A program made the position numbers and the translations under genes. From contig CAJGDC010000058.1 in NCBI GenBank assembly GCA_904502005.1, positions 1 through 9,942 of the forward strand: a stretch of DNA of 9,942 nucleotides. Reading direction: 5' to 3'. The DNA is from an uncultured Alistipes sp. (GTDB lineage: Bacteria > Bacteroidota > Bacteroidia > Bacteroidales > Rikenellaceae). Below are positions 1 through 6,891 of this stretch, piece after piece (within the stretch, counting starts at the first letter, position 1; every line of letters starts with the position of its first letter). Below the pieces are notes generated by a model. It was not told the DNA's origin. It was given only the letters and a program-made list of their open reading frames with translations, and made no database searches.

Positions 1-2
1 CA

Positions 3-1154
3 GAGACTTCGGGCTTTGGAGCCTTCTTTGCTGAGGGTGGTTGGAAGTACGTAGTGATGATTGCACTTGCCTGCTTCCTACTCTACTTGGCAATCAAGAA
101 GCAGTTTGAGCCACTGCTGCTGCTCCCTATTGCTTTTGGTATGCTACTTACCAATCTCCCTGGTGCGGATATGTTCCACCCAACCCTTTTTGATGAGGGT
201 CAGATTGATTGGTATGACCTCTATAAGACCGGTGGTCTGCTTGACTTCCTCTATCTTGGTGTTAAGCTTGGTATCTATCCATGTCTTATCTTCGTTGGTG
301 TAGGTGCTATGACCGACTTCGGTCCGCTGATTGCTAACCCTAAGAGCTTCCTCTTGGGTGCAGCAGCTCAGCTGGGTATCTTCGCTACTTTCCTTGGCGC
401 TTATGCCCTTGGTTTTGCTCCTAATGAGTGCGGTAGTATCGGTATTATCGGTGGTGCTGATGGTCCAACATCTATCTTCCTTACCGCTCGCCTTGCTCCA
501 GAGCTCCTTGGTCCTATCGCTATCGCTGCTTACTCTTATATGGCTCTTGTGCCAGTTATCCAGCCACCAATTATGCGTGCACTGACAACTGACGCTGAGC
601 GTAAGATTAAGATGTCACAGCTTCGCCAGGTATCTAAGACCGAGAAGATCCTCTTCCCAGTTATCATCGCTGTTGTTATCTCACTGCTCCTCCCATCTGC
701 AGCTCCACTTGTAGGCTGTCTGATGCTTGGTAACCTTATCAAGGAGTGCGGTGTTGTTGATCGTCTTTCTAAGACTGTTCAGAACGAGTTGATGAATATC
801 GTGGTTATCTTCCTCGGTATCTCTGTAGGTGCTACTGCTACTGCAGGCTCATTCCTCAACTTCAAGACTCTTGGTATTCTTGTTCTCGGTATCCTTGCAT
901 TTAGCGCAGGTACTGCAGGTGGCGTTCTTTTGGCTAAGGTTATGAACCTCTTTGCTAAGGAGGGTAAGAAGATCAATCCACTCATCGGTTCTGCAGGTGT
1001 ATCTGCAGTGCCAATGGCTGCACGTGTATCTCAGACCGTAGGTCAGGAGTACGATAAGTCAAACTTCCTACTTATGCACGCTATGGGTCCAAACGTTGCA
1101 GGTGTTGTTGGTTCAGCAGTTGCAGCAGGTATCCTGCTCGCATTTTTGGGATAG
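3..1154 (+). CDS. Sodium ion-translocating decarboxylase subunit beta (OadB/MmdB/GcdB family), 5'-partial
   Basis: This is the integral membrane subunit that couples decarboxylation of carboxybiotin to Na+ export in oxaloacetate, methylmalonyl-CoA or glutaconyl-CoA decarboxylases. The reading frame is open back to the first bases of the window. The residues before the GTG at 54 and ATG at 57 (GFGAFFAEGGWKYVV) are typical family sequence, so neither is the true start; roughly 25-30 N-terminal residues are missing. About 383 residues are visible, mostly hydrophobic helices. The signature GGADGPTS is present. Residues known to matter in the Klebsiella protein line up at the correct spacing: Asp203 (codon 459-461), Tyr229 (537-539), Asn373 (975-977), Gly377 (987-989), Ser382 (1002-1004) and Arg389 (1023-1025). 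Arg codons are all CGT/CGC and Lys is almost always AAG, which suggests high expression. The substrate is set by the alpha subunit, which is outside the window, so no specific symbol is given. Confidence 0.95.
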   Translation, partial: ETSGFGAFFAEGGWKYVVMIALACFLLYLAIKKQFEPLLLLPIAFGMLLTNLPGADMFHPTLFDEGQIDWYDLYKTGGLLDFLYLGVKLGIYPCLIFVGVGAMTDFGPLIANPKSFLLGAAAQLGIFATFLGAYALGFAPNECGSIGIIGGADGPTSIFLTARLAPELLGPIAIAAYSYMALVPVIQPPIMRALTTDAERKIKMSQLRQVSKTEKILFPVIIAVVISLLLPSAAPLVGCLMLGNLIKECGVVDRLSKTVQNELMNIVVIFLGISVGATATAGSFLNFKTLGILVLGILAFSAGTAGGVLLAKVMNLFAKEGKKINPLIGSAGVSAVPMAARVSQTVGQEYDKSNFLLMHAMGPNVAGVVGSAVAAGILLAFLG

Positions 1155-1191
1155 TAATGCTCAGATAGTGTGCCAATTGTGGCATACGATT

Positions 1192-1230
1192 AAAATAACA
1201 GTCGTAGAATCGCTACGACTGTTATTTTTT
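1192..1230 (+). terminator. Rho-independent terminator of the decarboxylase operon
   Basis: A perfect 16-bp stem (1192-1207 with 1213-1228; core AACAGTCGTAG / CTACGACTGTT) encloses the 5-nt loop AATCG and runs into T residues 1225-1230. It lies 38 nt after the stop codon. The A-rich 5' arm and T-rich 3' arm could let it act on both strands, but no minus-strand gene needs it. Confidence 0.92.
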
Positions 1231-1307
1231 ATCCGCTAAACATAACCTGCTCCCCAACCAACGCTGTTATTTGTCTGTTCATAACCAAAAACTTACAGTT
1301 TGAGAAG

Positions 1308-1341
1308 AAATGGATATTTACCCTGCGTAATATCCATTTTT
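1308..1341 (+). terminator. Terminator-like hairpin just upstream of the malQ promoter
   Basis: An 11-bp perfect inverted repeat, AAATGGATATT (1308-1318) and AATATCCATTT (1329-1339), encloses a 10-nt loop and is followed by T residues. It sits only 8 nt before the malQ -7 box, where the -33 region should be. It may be a second terminator for the upstream operon, or an operator over the malQ promoter; the sequence does not decide between them. Confidence 0.5.
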
Positions 1342-1346
1342 ATTTG

Positions 1347-1354
1347 TATATTTG
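1347..1354 (+). promoter_or_regulatory. Candidate Bacteroidota -7 box for malQ
   Basis: TATATTTG matches TAnnTTTG exactly and lies 27 nt before the ATG at 1382, giving a leader of about 20 nt. At the usual 19-nt spacing the -33 position reads TGCG, so that element is weak or absent. The stretch before the ATG is A/T rich with no Shine-Dalgarno sequence. Confidence 0.6.
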
Positions 1355-1381
1355 TTACAGAGAAACTATAACTATACAAAT

Positions 1382-3829
1382 ATGAATATTACCGTAACTA
1401 TTGATTATCGCACAGCATGGGGAGAGAGAGTTGTCCTTGTGCTTGCAGATGGCAAGAGGGTAGACATGAGTTACTCTGGTGCTAAGTGGGTTGCTATGTT
1501 CAGCATGCCAAAGAGTACCAAGCTCTTGAACTATCATTTTGAGGTGTTGGGTAGTGATGAATCTACTATTCGCACAGAGTGGGGTGAGGGACATATCTAC
1601 ACTGTTGCTGCTGATACGAAGTATCTGATTGTTGAGGATAGTTGGTCTGAGCGCCCTGCAAACCGCGCATTCTACACCTCTATGTTCACCGATACAATCT
1701 TTGCTCATGCATCAGAGGCGATGCCTAAGCTCTCTACTGCAGGCGTTCGTTTGGAGGTTGAGGCTATGACTCTTCGTCGCAATGAGGCGTTGGCGCTCTC
1801 TGGTTCAACAACTCAGATGGGCGAGTGGAGCAGTGAACTTCTGCGCCCAATGACCCATGTAGGTGGCGGTGTGTGGGCTATTACACTTGACACGGCAGAG
1901 AGCTCAGCACAATATAAGTTTGTTGTTGTTGATGCTACAACCGGCGCCGTTATCCGTTGGGAGGAGGGCGAGAATCGCACAATGCCTTACTTCGGACAGA
2001 CTCAGGCTGCATATATAATAAGAGGTCTACGCCTTAGAGATTGCGCTACTTGGCGTGGTGCAGGTGTTGCTGTGCCTATGTTCTCATTGCGTAGTGAGCG
2101 TAGCTTTGGTGTTGGTGATTTTGCCGACCTTAAGCTTCTTGCCGATTGGTGTGTAAGAACTGGTCAGAATATTATCCAGATTTTGCCTATTAACGACACA
2201 ACAATGACTCGCACATGGAAGGACTCATATCCATATAATGCCAACTCAACCATTGCCCTGCATCCACTCTATATCAACCTTGAGGCGGCAGGTAAGCTGC
2301 GCAAGAAGACAGACCGCGAGCGTTTTGCTGCTCTGCAGGCAGAGCTTAATGCGCTGGGTCAGGTAGATTATGAGCGAGCATTGAACGCAAAGTTTGATTA
2401 CCTGCATATCCTCTTTGCTGAGAGTGGCGCAAAGACTCTTGCAAGCAAGGAGTATAAGGCATTTATCGCCGCAAATGAGGGCTGGCTAACCCCTTATGCA
2501 GTCTACTCAGTTCTGCGCGATAAGAATAAGACTGCTGACTTCAAGCAGTGGGGCAAATATGCAACTTACAATGCTGCTCAGGTGGCTAAGTTTGCCGAGA
2601 AGAATACAGAGGCGGTAGACTTCTATCGCTTTATCCAGTATCACCTTGACCGTCAGCTACATGCAGCTATTGAGTATGGACACTCTGTGGGTGTAGCTCT
2701 TAAGGGTGATATTCCTATCGGTGTTAGCCCAATCAGCGTTGATGCATGGGTGAGCCCAGAGCTCTTTGTTATGAAATCTTCTGCGGGCGCTCCACCTGAT
2801 GACTTCTCTGTTACCGGTCAGAATTGGGGCTTCCCAATCTACAACTGGGAGGAGATGGCAAAGGATGGATACGGCTGGTGGAAGACTCGCTTCCGCAAGA
2901 TGGCAGAGTACTTTGATGCCTATCGTATTGACCATATCCTCGGTTTCTTCCGTATCTGGGAGGTGCCTCTTGATGCTGTAAATGCTCTGCTTGGTGAGTT
3001 TAATCCATCACTACCTTATACAGCTGATGACATTCGTTGGCGCGGCTTTGACTTTGATCCTGCGCGAGATGTAGCAAAGGATTATAGCTCTGACGATGTA
3101 CTTTGGCTTGAGTATCGTCATAGTGAGGGTCACTACTATCCTCGTATCACTCCATTTGATACTAATAGCTTTAGATGCCTTAGCGATGGCCAGAAGCACG
3201 CCTTTGCAGAGATTCACAACGAGTTCTACTATCGTCGCCATAATGACTTCTGGAAGAACATCGCCGAGCAGCGACTCTCTATGCTCGTTGAGACTACACG
3301 CATGCTCACCTGCGGCGAGGACCTTGGTATGATTCCAGACTGCGTGCCTGAGGTGATGAATAACCAACAGATTCTCTCACTCGAGATTGAGCGTATGCCA
3401 AAGGATACTGGCGTAGAGTTTGGCGCAGTTATGCACTATCCATATCGTGCAGTCTGCACCACTTCAACACATGATATGAACCCTGTTCGTGCTTGGTGGC
3501 GCGAGAACCGCGAGACTACTCAGCACTACTATAACAATGTTATGCAGTGGTGGGGTGAGGCTCCTGTAGACGCTACACCAGAGATTTGCCACGAGATTAT
3601 CAATCGCCATCTCGCTTCGCCTGCAATGCTTACCATTCTGCCTCTGCAGGATTGGATCTCTATTGACGGCAATATTCGCTTTGCAGACCCAGAGGCTGAG
3701 CGCATCAATATTCCGGCAAATCCAACTCACTATTGGCGCTACCGTATGCACCTAACCCTTGAGCAGTTGCTTGCGGCAGACGAGTTTAATAATGAGGTGT
3801 TGAGATTAGTTCGCTCAAACTATAGGTAA
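1382..3829 (+). CDS. malQ: 4-alpha-glucanotransferase, DPE2-like, with two N-terminal CBM20 domains
   Basis: Cytoplasmic GH77 amylomaltase that moves glucan chains between maltose or malto-oligosaccharides and acceptor glucans (815 aa). Residues 1 to about 95 and about 118-205 look like tandem CBM20 starch-binding domains; the second has GSTTQMGEW (141-149) and the RWEEGENR motif with Trp193. The GH77 barrel begins near residue 225 (SERSFGVGDF). Catalytic residues are visible: nucleophile Asp517 in YRIDH, acid/base Glu646 in CGEDLG and stabilising Asp698 in STHDM. The 129 residues between Asp517 and Glu646, against about 50 in short bacterial amylomaltases, indicate the insertion typical of DPE2-type enzymes. 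I chose the ATG at 1382: an in-frame TTG at 1352 lies inside the -7 promoter box and would add residues not fitting the CBM20 start. It is a single gene with its own promoter and terminator. Confidence 0.93.
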   Translation: MNITVTIDYRTAWGERVVLVLADGKRVDMSYSGAKWVAMFSMPKSTKLLNYHFEVLGSDESTIRTEWGEGHIYTVAADTKYLIVEDSWSERPANRAFYTSMFTDTIFAHASEAMPKLSTAGVRLEVEAMTLRRNEALALSGSTTQMGEWSSELLRPMTHVGGGVWAITLDTAESSAQYKFVVVDATTGAVIRWEEGENRTMPYFGQTQAAYIIRGLRLRDCATWRGAGVAVPMFSLRSERSFGVGDFADLKLLADWCVRTGQNIIQILPINDTTMTRTWKDSYPYNANSTIALHPLYINLEAAGKLRKKTDRERFAALQAELNALGQVDYERALNAKFDYLHILFAESGAKTLASKEYKAFIAANEGWLTPYAVYSVLRDKNKTADFKQWGKYATYNAAQVAKFAEKNTEAVDFYRFIQYHLDRQLHAAIEYGHSVGVALKGDIPIGVSPISVDAWVSPELFVMKSSAGAPPDDFSVTGQNWGFPIYNWEEMAKDGYGWWKTRFRKMAEYFDAYRIDHILGFFRIWEVPLDAVNALLGEFNPSLPYTADDIRWRGFDFDPARDVAKDYSSDDVLWLEYRHSEGHYYPRITPFDTNSFRCLSDGQKHAFAEIHNEFYYRRHNDFWKNIAEQRLSMLVETTRMLTCGEDLGMIPDCVPEVMNNQQILSLEIERMPKDTGVEFGAVMHYPYRAVCTTSTHDMNPVRAWWRENRETTQHYYNNVMQWWGEAPVDATPEICHEIINRHLASPAMLTILPLQDWISIDGNIRFADPEAERINIPANPTHYWRYRMHLTLEQLLAADEFNNEVLRLVRSNYR

Positions 3830-3869
3830 ATCCGATTTTATACGGTATTTACTGCCGCTAACAAAAAAG

Positions 3870-3916
3870 TCCCACCAATGGCTGTACTTAGTACTATCCA
3901 TCGGTGGGATTTTTTT
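3870..3916 (+). terminator. malQ terminator, possibly bidirectional
   Basis: The stem TCCCACC-A-ATGG (3870-3881) pairs with CCAT-C-GGTGGGA (3898-3909) with one internal mismatch. A small inner hairpin (GTAC TTA GTAC, 3884-3894) occupies the loop. Seven T residues follow (3910-3916), and a run of A precedes the 5' arm (3863-3868), so the element could also stop minus-strand transcripts that pass the next terminator. Confidence 0.88.
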
Positions 3917-3951
3917 GCCGAGCGTGGTAAATCCTCGTCTAAAATCAGATT

Positions 3952-3979
3952 GGCTAATAGCTAACAGCTAATGGCTACT
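3952..3979. repeat. Four imperfect 7-bp tandem repeats
   Basis: GGCTAAT, AGCTAAC, AGCTAAT and GGCTACT follow each other without gaps between the two convergent terminators. No gene or known element accounts for them. They may be simple-sequence intergenic filler. Confidence 0.6.
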
Positions 3980-3988
3980 GTGATAGCG

Positions 3989-4020
3989 TAAAAAAGTGGC
4001 AAGGAGACTCCTTGCCACTT
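3989..4020 (-). terminator. Terminator of the FKBP-like lipoprotein operon
   Basis: A perfect 13-bp inverted repeat (3994-4006 with 4008-4020, core GTGGCAAGG) forms a strong hairpin. On the minus strand it is followed by six T residues (complement of the A run 3990-3995), so it terminates the lipoprotein gene whose stop codon lies 21 nt before it. The plus-strand side has only a broken T tract. Confidence 0.9.
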
Positions 4021-4041
4021 CTGTTTTAGCTTATCAGAAAT

Positions 4042-5625
4042 CTACTCGTCAACGGTCTCAGTTGGCTCCACGAAGACGTAGAATACCAGTGGAGTATATG
4101 GGGCAATCTCAGTCTCAATAGTCGAGGTTGTCTCCTCGTAGTCGTAGTAGTTATTATAGCCGCCATAGTAGTTGTAGTAGTTATAATAGCTATAAGGGTT
4201 ATAGTAAGCTGAGCCCATCATGCTATAGTAGTTATAGAGATTTGCAAGGGCGTTATATCCGGCATTATAACTACCGCCAGAGGTGCTTGTTGAGGCAGAT
4301 ACGCCTGTAGAGCCGTATGCATAGCCTGATGTGGTGATAATTGCGCCCCAACGGCCATATCTGAGCTTTGGAATACAGTGTGCCCATGCACTGATATACT
4401 CGTCTTTATTTGATGATACGGAGTATGTTAGTGCAGAGCCGGCGTCGCTCTCGTTGTAGGCAAGCTCCTTAACCTCTTTAATATTGGTGTCGAAGATAAA
4501 ACCATCAAGGAAGCGGCCTACATACCAAATCATTGCAGAGTTGTCATCGCCAATCTCCTTAGCATCCTCATTAGAGGTCTCGGCAATCTTGTCTGCAAAC
4601 TTCTCATTGAGGATTTTCCAGAGCTTGCTATCAAACTCGGCCATATTGGCAAAGCGCTTAGAGTCTGTATACGGATTACCCAAACCCTCAATATCTGGAC
4701 GCACATAAGCAAGGTGTGCAAACTTATCGGTTGGGGTGAAATTTGTGCTGTAGTAGATACCCTCATAGTACTTTGGCTCCTTCTTATCGCCCTCAGTATC
4801 CTCGGTGTCGGTACTTGACTCGGTGTCATTATCACCGTCTGTCTCTCCCTCCTCCTTCTCTTCGGTATTCTCTACTTGATGCCATGCAACCTGCTCGCTA
4901 TTTTCGTTACTCTGCTTAACCACTGCATTGACCATCTCAAGCTCGTTGTCTGAAGGGTTTTTGACTACGCGAACAACCTCCATGTCCAGAATCATTGGAA
5001 CATTTGCATCCAGAGCGTACTGACCCTCATAACCACCCTCTGTAGAAGAGCCACTTGAACCGTAGCCGATAGTAGAAGAGAGGTATAGACGAACCTTTGA
5101 GCCCTTGCGGAGCATTAGCTCGGTGCTCTTGCAGATGTCAGACTTTGAGGCAACATACTCCTCGCTTAGCTTAATCTTATTACGAGAGGCGAGGTAGCTA
5201 CCCTCAACAATGGCGTAATACTCCTCCTTACCGCAGTAGTTACCATAAGGAACGTAGTGTGTGCGGTCTGAATATGTAGCCTGCAGACGAGCAACCATCT
5301 CATTTCGTGTTGCGCATACATTGCCATCAAGGTCGTAGCCTGTAAAGTTGTAGAATACCCAGCAGGTGTCCTGCTCCATGATTGGCTTGCCACCAAAATC
5401 GTTCTCAGATGTTGCTGTAGCTTCGCTATCGCCCCAATTAAGTACATCGACATAGTAGCCACCCTTCTCCTGATAGTTGCCTACAAGCTCGGGACGGTTC
5501 TTCTTAATCCATGCCTTCAGTGAGCGAGCCTCCAGCTCATCACCAGAATATTCTACCTCTTTAACGCATGAACTTAGTGCGAAAAGAGAGAGTAAAAGTG
5601 CGATTATAATCTTCATATTTTTCAT
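4042..5625 (-). CDS. Lipoprotein with two degenerate FKBP-like domains and a Tyr-rich insertion
   Basis: A 527-aa secreted lipoprotein: hydrophobic signal peptide, then lipobox LSSC with Cys20 and the charged tail VKEVE. FKBP-like region 1 (about 80-222) opens with DTCWVFYNFTGYDLDGNV, like the FKBP start (V-x-Y-T-G-x-L-x-D-G), and ends with GSKVRLYLSSTIGYG and VPMILDMEVVRVV, like the AYG strand and final strand. An acidic linker (about 253-284) rich in Glu, Asp and Thr follows. Region 2 (about 364-520) repeats the pattern: IWYVGRFLDGFIFDT, RWGAIITTSGYAYG (425-438), then PLVFYVFVEP. Between these last two motifs sit about 70 extra residues, with 18 Tyr in residues 453-496. The usual V-I-x-G-W motif is not evident, so prolyl isomerase activity is doubtful. 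It starts 3 nt after the preceding gene, so the two are co-transcribed. Met4 is an alternative start. The FKBP assignment is by eye. Confidence 0.8.
   Translation of the reverse strand: MKNMKIIIALLLSLFALSSCVKEVEYSGDELEARSLKAWIKKNRPELVGNYQEKGGYYVDVLNWGDSEATATSENDFGGKPIMEQDTCWVFYNFTGYDLDGNVCATRNEMVARLQATYSDRTHYVPYGNYCGKEEYYAIVEGSYLASRNKIKLSEEYVASKSDICKSTELMLRKGSKVRLYLSSTIGYGSSGSSTEGGYEGQYALDANVPMILDMEVVRVVKNPSDNELEMVNAVVKQSNENSEQVAWHQVENTEEKEEGETDGDNDTESSTDTEDTEGDKKEPKYYEGIYYSTNFTPTDKFAHLAYVRPDIEGLGNPYTDSKRFANMAEFDSKLWKILNEKFADKIAETSNEDAKEIGDDNSAMIWYVGRFLDGFIFDTNIKEVKELAYNESDAGSALTYSVSSNKDEYISAWAHCIPKLRYGRWGAIITTSGYAYGSTGVSASTSTSGGSYNAGYNALANLYNYYSMMGSAYYNPYSYYNYYNYYGGYNNYYDYEETTSTIETEIAPYTPLVFYVFVEPTETVDE
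4138..4269 (-). repeat. Low-complexity repeat encoding a Tyr/Asn-rich segment
   Basis: Irregular repetition of TAT/TAC with AAC/AAT codons encodes 18 Tyr in 44 residues (453-496 of the lipoprotein). On the plus strand it reads as recurring TAGTAGTTATA-like units. Such tracts are prone to slippage and recombination, so length could vary between strains; that is an inference. Confidence 0.75.
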
Positions 5626-5628
5626 ATT

Positions 5629-6234
5629 CTATCGTGTTACACTCAAAATCTTAATGTACCATGCCACCGAGCTGTTCTTAGGCACCGAGCCAATGATATG
5701 CTTACCATAGGCGGCCTGTGAGGTGATATATACCTGAACAGAGTCCTGGTCGCGGCATCCGACAAGTGCATCCTCAAGGCCCTTCAATACCTCTCCTCTG
5801 CCAAGACGTACGGTCAGCGGCTCTTTAGACCAAATAAGGTGGTCGTACTGATGTCTGTTGTTTGCCTCAAGAGCTGATATTGTCTCAGGAATATTTGACC
5901 AATAGACATCCTTCATGCCGGGCTCAGAGCCAGAGAAGATGTAGGCGTTGAACTGAATGTCAATAATGCTGTTTGGCTCAACTATCATCCACTCATCACG
6001 CCCCTGCTCATAGTAGTTTGTTATGTGGCGATACGAAGAGTTGTTAAAGGCGGTGTAGAAAGGGGGATTCTCGTCCAGAGAACTGCTAACCTCCTGCTCG
6101 TCAATAAGACGACGTGACGATGTAAGATACTTCACAATGCTATCTTTCTGCTTTGTGAGCATCTCCTCATCGTTACTGCAGCTGCATAGTAGCGCTGCGC
6201 AAACTGCCATTATTGTAAAAAACAATCGTTTCAT
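5629..6234 (-). CDS. FKBP-type peptidyl-prolyl isomerase-like lipoprotein
   Basis: A 201-aa lipoprotein from the chosen start: hydrophobic signal peptide, lipobox LCSC with Cys19, then SNDEE, an acidic tail of the kind linked to surface export in Bacteroidota. The C-terminal half (about 83-200) is FKBP-like: LGRGEVLKGLEDAL (144-157) matches the G-x-x-V-I-x-G-W motif, AAYG (174-177) matches the conserved AYG, and VPKNSSVAWYIKIL matches the last strand. Leu153 replaces the pocket Trp, and the F-D pair of the active site is not apparent, so activity is uncertain. The layout resembles Bacteroidales DUF4827-type lipoproteins. The frame is open to 6279, but the -7 box at 6249-6256 excludes starts upstream of it. 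ATG 6240 would leave almost no leader, so ATG 6234 is preferred. It is the first gene of a two-gene operon, 3 nt before the larger lipoprotein. Confidence 0.85.
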   Translation of the reverse strand: MKRLFFTIMAVCAALLCSCSNDEEMLTKQKDSIVKYLTSSRRLIDEQEVSSSLDENPPFYTAFNNSSYRHITNYYEQGRDEWMIVEPNSIIDIQFNAYIFSGSEPGMKDVYWSNIPETISALEANNRHQYDHLIWSKEPLTVRLGRGEVLKGLEDALVGCRDQDSVQVYITSQAAYGKHIIGSVPKNSSVAWYIKILSVTR

Positions 6235-6248
6235 AGCCATATAACGCG

Positions 6249-6279
6249 CAAAGATATAAAATATTACGCGAACTTCCAA
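6249..6279 (-). promoter_or_regulatory. Promoter of the FKBP-like lipoprotein operon
   Basis: On the minus strand the -33 element TTGG (6279-6276) is followed after exactly 19 nt by TATCTTTG (6256-6249), a perfect TAnnTTTG box, and then CGCG. The -33 element lies against the ruvA stop codon. The transcript should begin near 6243-6245, which decides the start codon of the downstream gene. Confidence 0.8.
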
Positions 6280-6870
6280 CTATAATTGTTTCAAAGCTAT
6301 GCGAATTGCCTCTTCAACTCGTAAATCGGGATTCTCCTTAAATATTTTCTTGAGAACTTTCTCCGATGCACCCTTCTGAAAACCGAGCATGACCAGTGCC
6401 GAAAGGGCTTCGTTATATGCTTCATTATCAATGCTTGACACAGCTCCTGCTATCTTTTCATCAACCTTAAGCTCTACCATCTTGCCACTAAGCTCAACGA
6501 TAATCTTCTGTGCCGTCTTGAGTCCTAAACCCTTGACATTTTTTAGTAGTACAGCATTGCCACTGCCGATGATATTGCGTAGTTCTGAAGGGGAGTATGT
6601 AGATTGAATCATGCGGGCGGTATTACCACCTACGCCCGAAACTCCAATAAGTAGTCGGAAGAGCTCGCGTTCTGCCTTGGACGCAAAACCGTAGAGAATC
6701 TGCGCATCTTCACGAACGATGTAGTGCAGATAGAGTTTTACGTTGTCGCTATTCTCAATCTCTGAATATGTCTGAAGGGATATGTTGATAAAATAGCCAA
6801 CTCCTGCCGCCTCAATAATAGCATATGCGGGAGCTAGCTCTGTAAGTTTTCCGGTGATATATTCGTACAT
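6280..6870 (-). CDS. ruvA: Holliday junction branch migration protein RuvA
   Basis: RuvA binds four-way DNA junctions as a tetramer and recruits the RuvB motor during recombinational repair, in the cytoplasm. The 196-aa length is normal. Domain I (1 to about 64) is the OB fold, opening with the typical MYEYITGKL and carrying the acidic pin Glu54-Asp55 in REDAQ. Domain II has two helix-hairpin-helix motifs, LLIGVSGVGGNTA (73-85) and LKNVKGLGLKTAQKI (109-123). Domain III (about 149-196) is the flexible RuvB-binding part, with EALSALVMLGF. The ATG is 21 nt after the acetyltransferase stop codon with no -7 box between, so the two are probably co-transcribed. ruvB and ruvC are not nearby. Confidence 0.97.
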   Translation of the reverse strand: MYEYITGKLTELAPAYAIIEAAGVGYFINISLQTYSEIENSDNVKLYLHYIVREDAQILYGFASKAERELFRLLIGVSGVGGNTARMIQSTYSPSELRNIIGSGNAVLLKNVKGLGLKTAQKIIVELSGKMVELKVDEKIAGAVSSIDNEAYNEALSALVMLGFQKGASEKVLKKIFKENPDLRVEEAIRIALKQL

Positions 6871-6891
6871 AAAGTTGTGTATGTCAGGTGT

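Noticed and set aside
54..59. GTG/ATG at 54-57 as the start of the decarboxylase subunit
   Set aside because: The frame stays open to the window edge and the upstream residues are conserved family sequence, so the gene is truncated by the window, not started here.
1352..1354. TTG start for malQ ten codons upstream of the ATG
   Set aside because: It lies inside the TATATTTG promoter box and would precede the transcription start.
3011..3367. Minus-strand open frame of 118 codons inside malQ
   Set aside because: It is the reverse of conserved catalytic-domain sequence with no promoter or family resemblance.
4138..4269. CRISPR-like or tandem repeat array
   Set aside because: The repeats are irregular, codon-phased and lie within the lipoprotein reading frame, with no spacers.
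6241..6279. N-terminal extension of the FKBP-like lipoprotein to 6279
   Set aside because: The extension would contain the promoter and place extra residues before an otherwise normal signal peptide.
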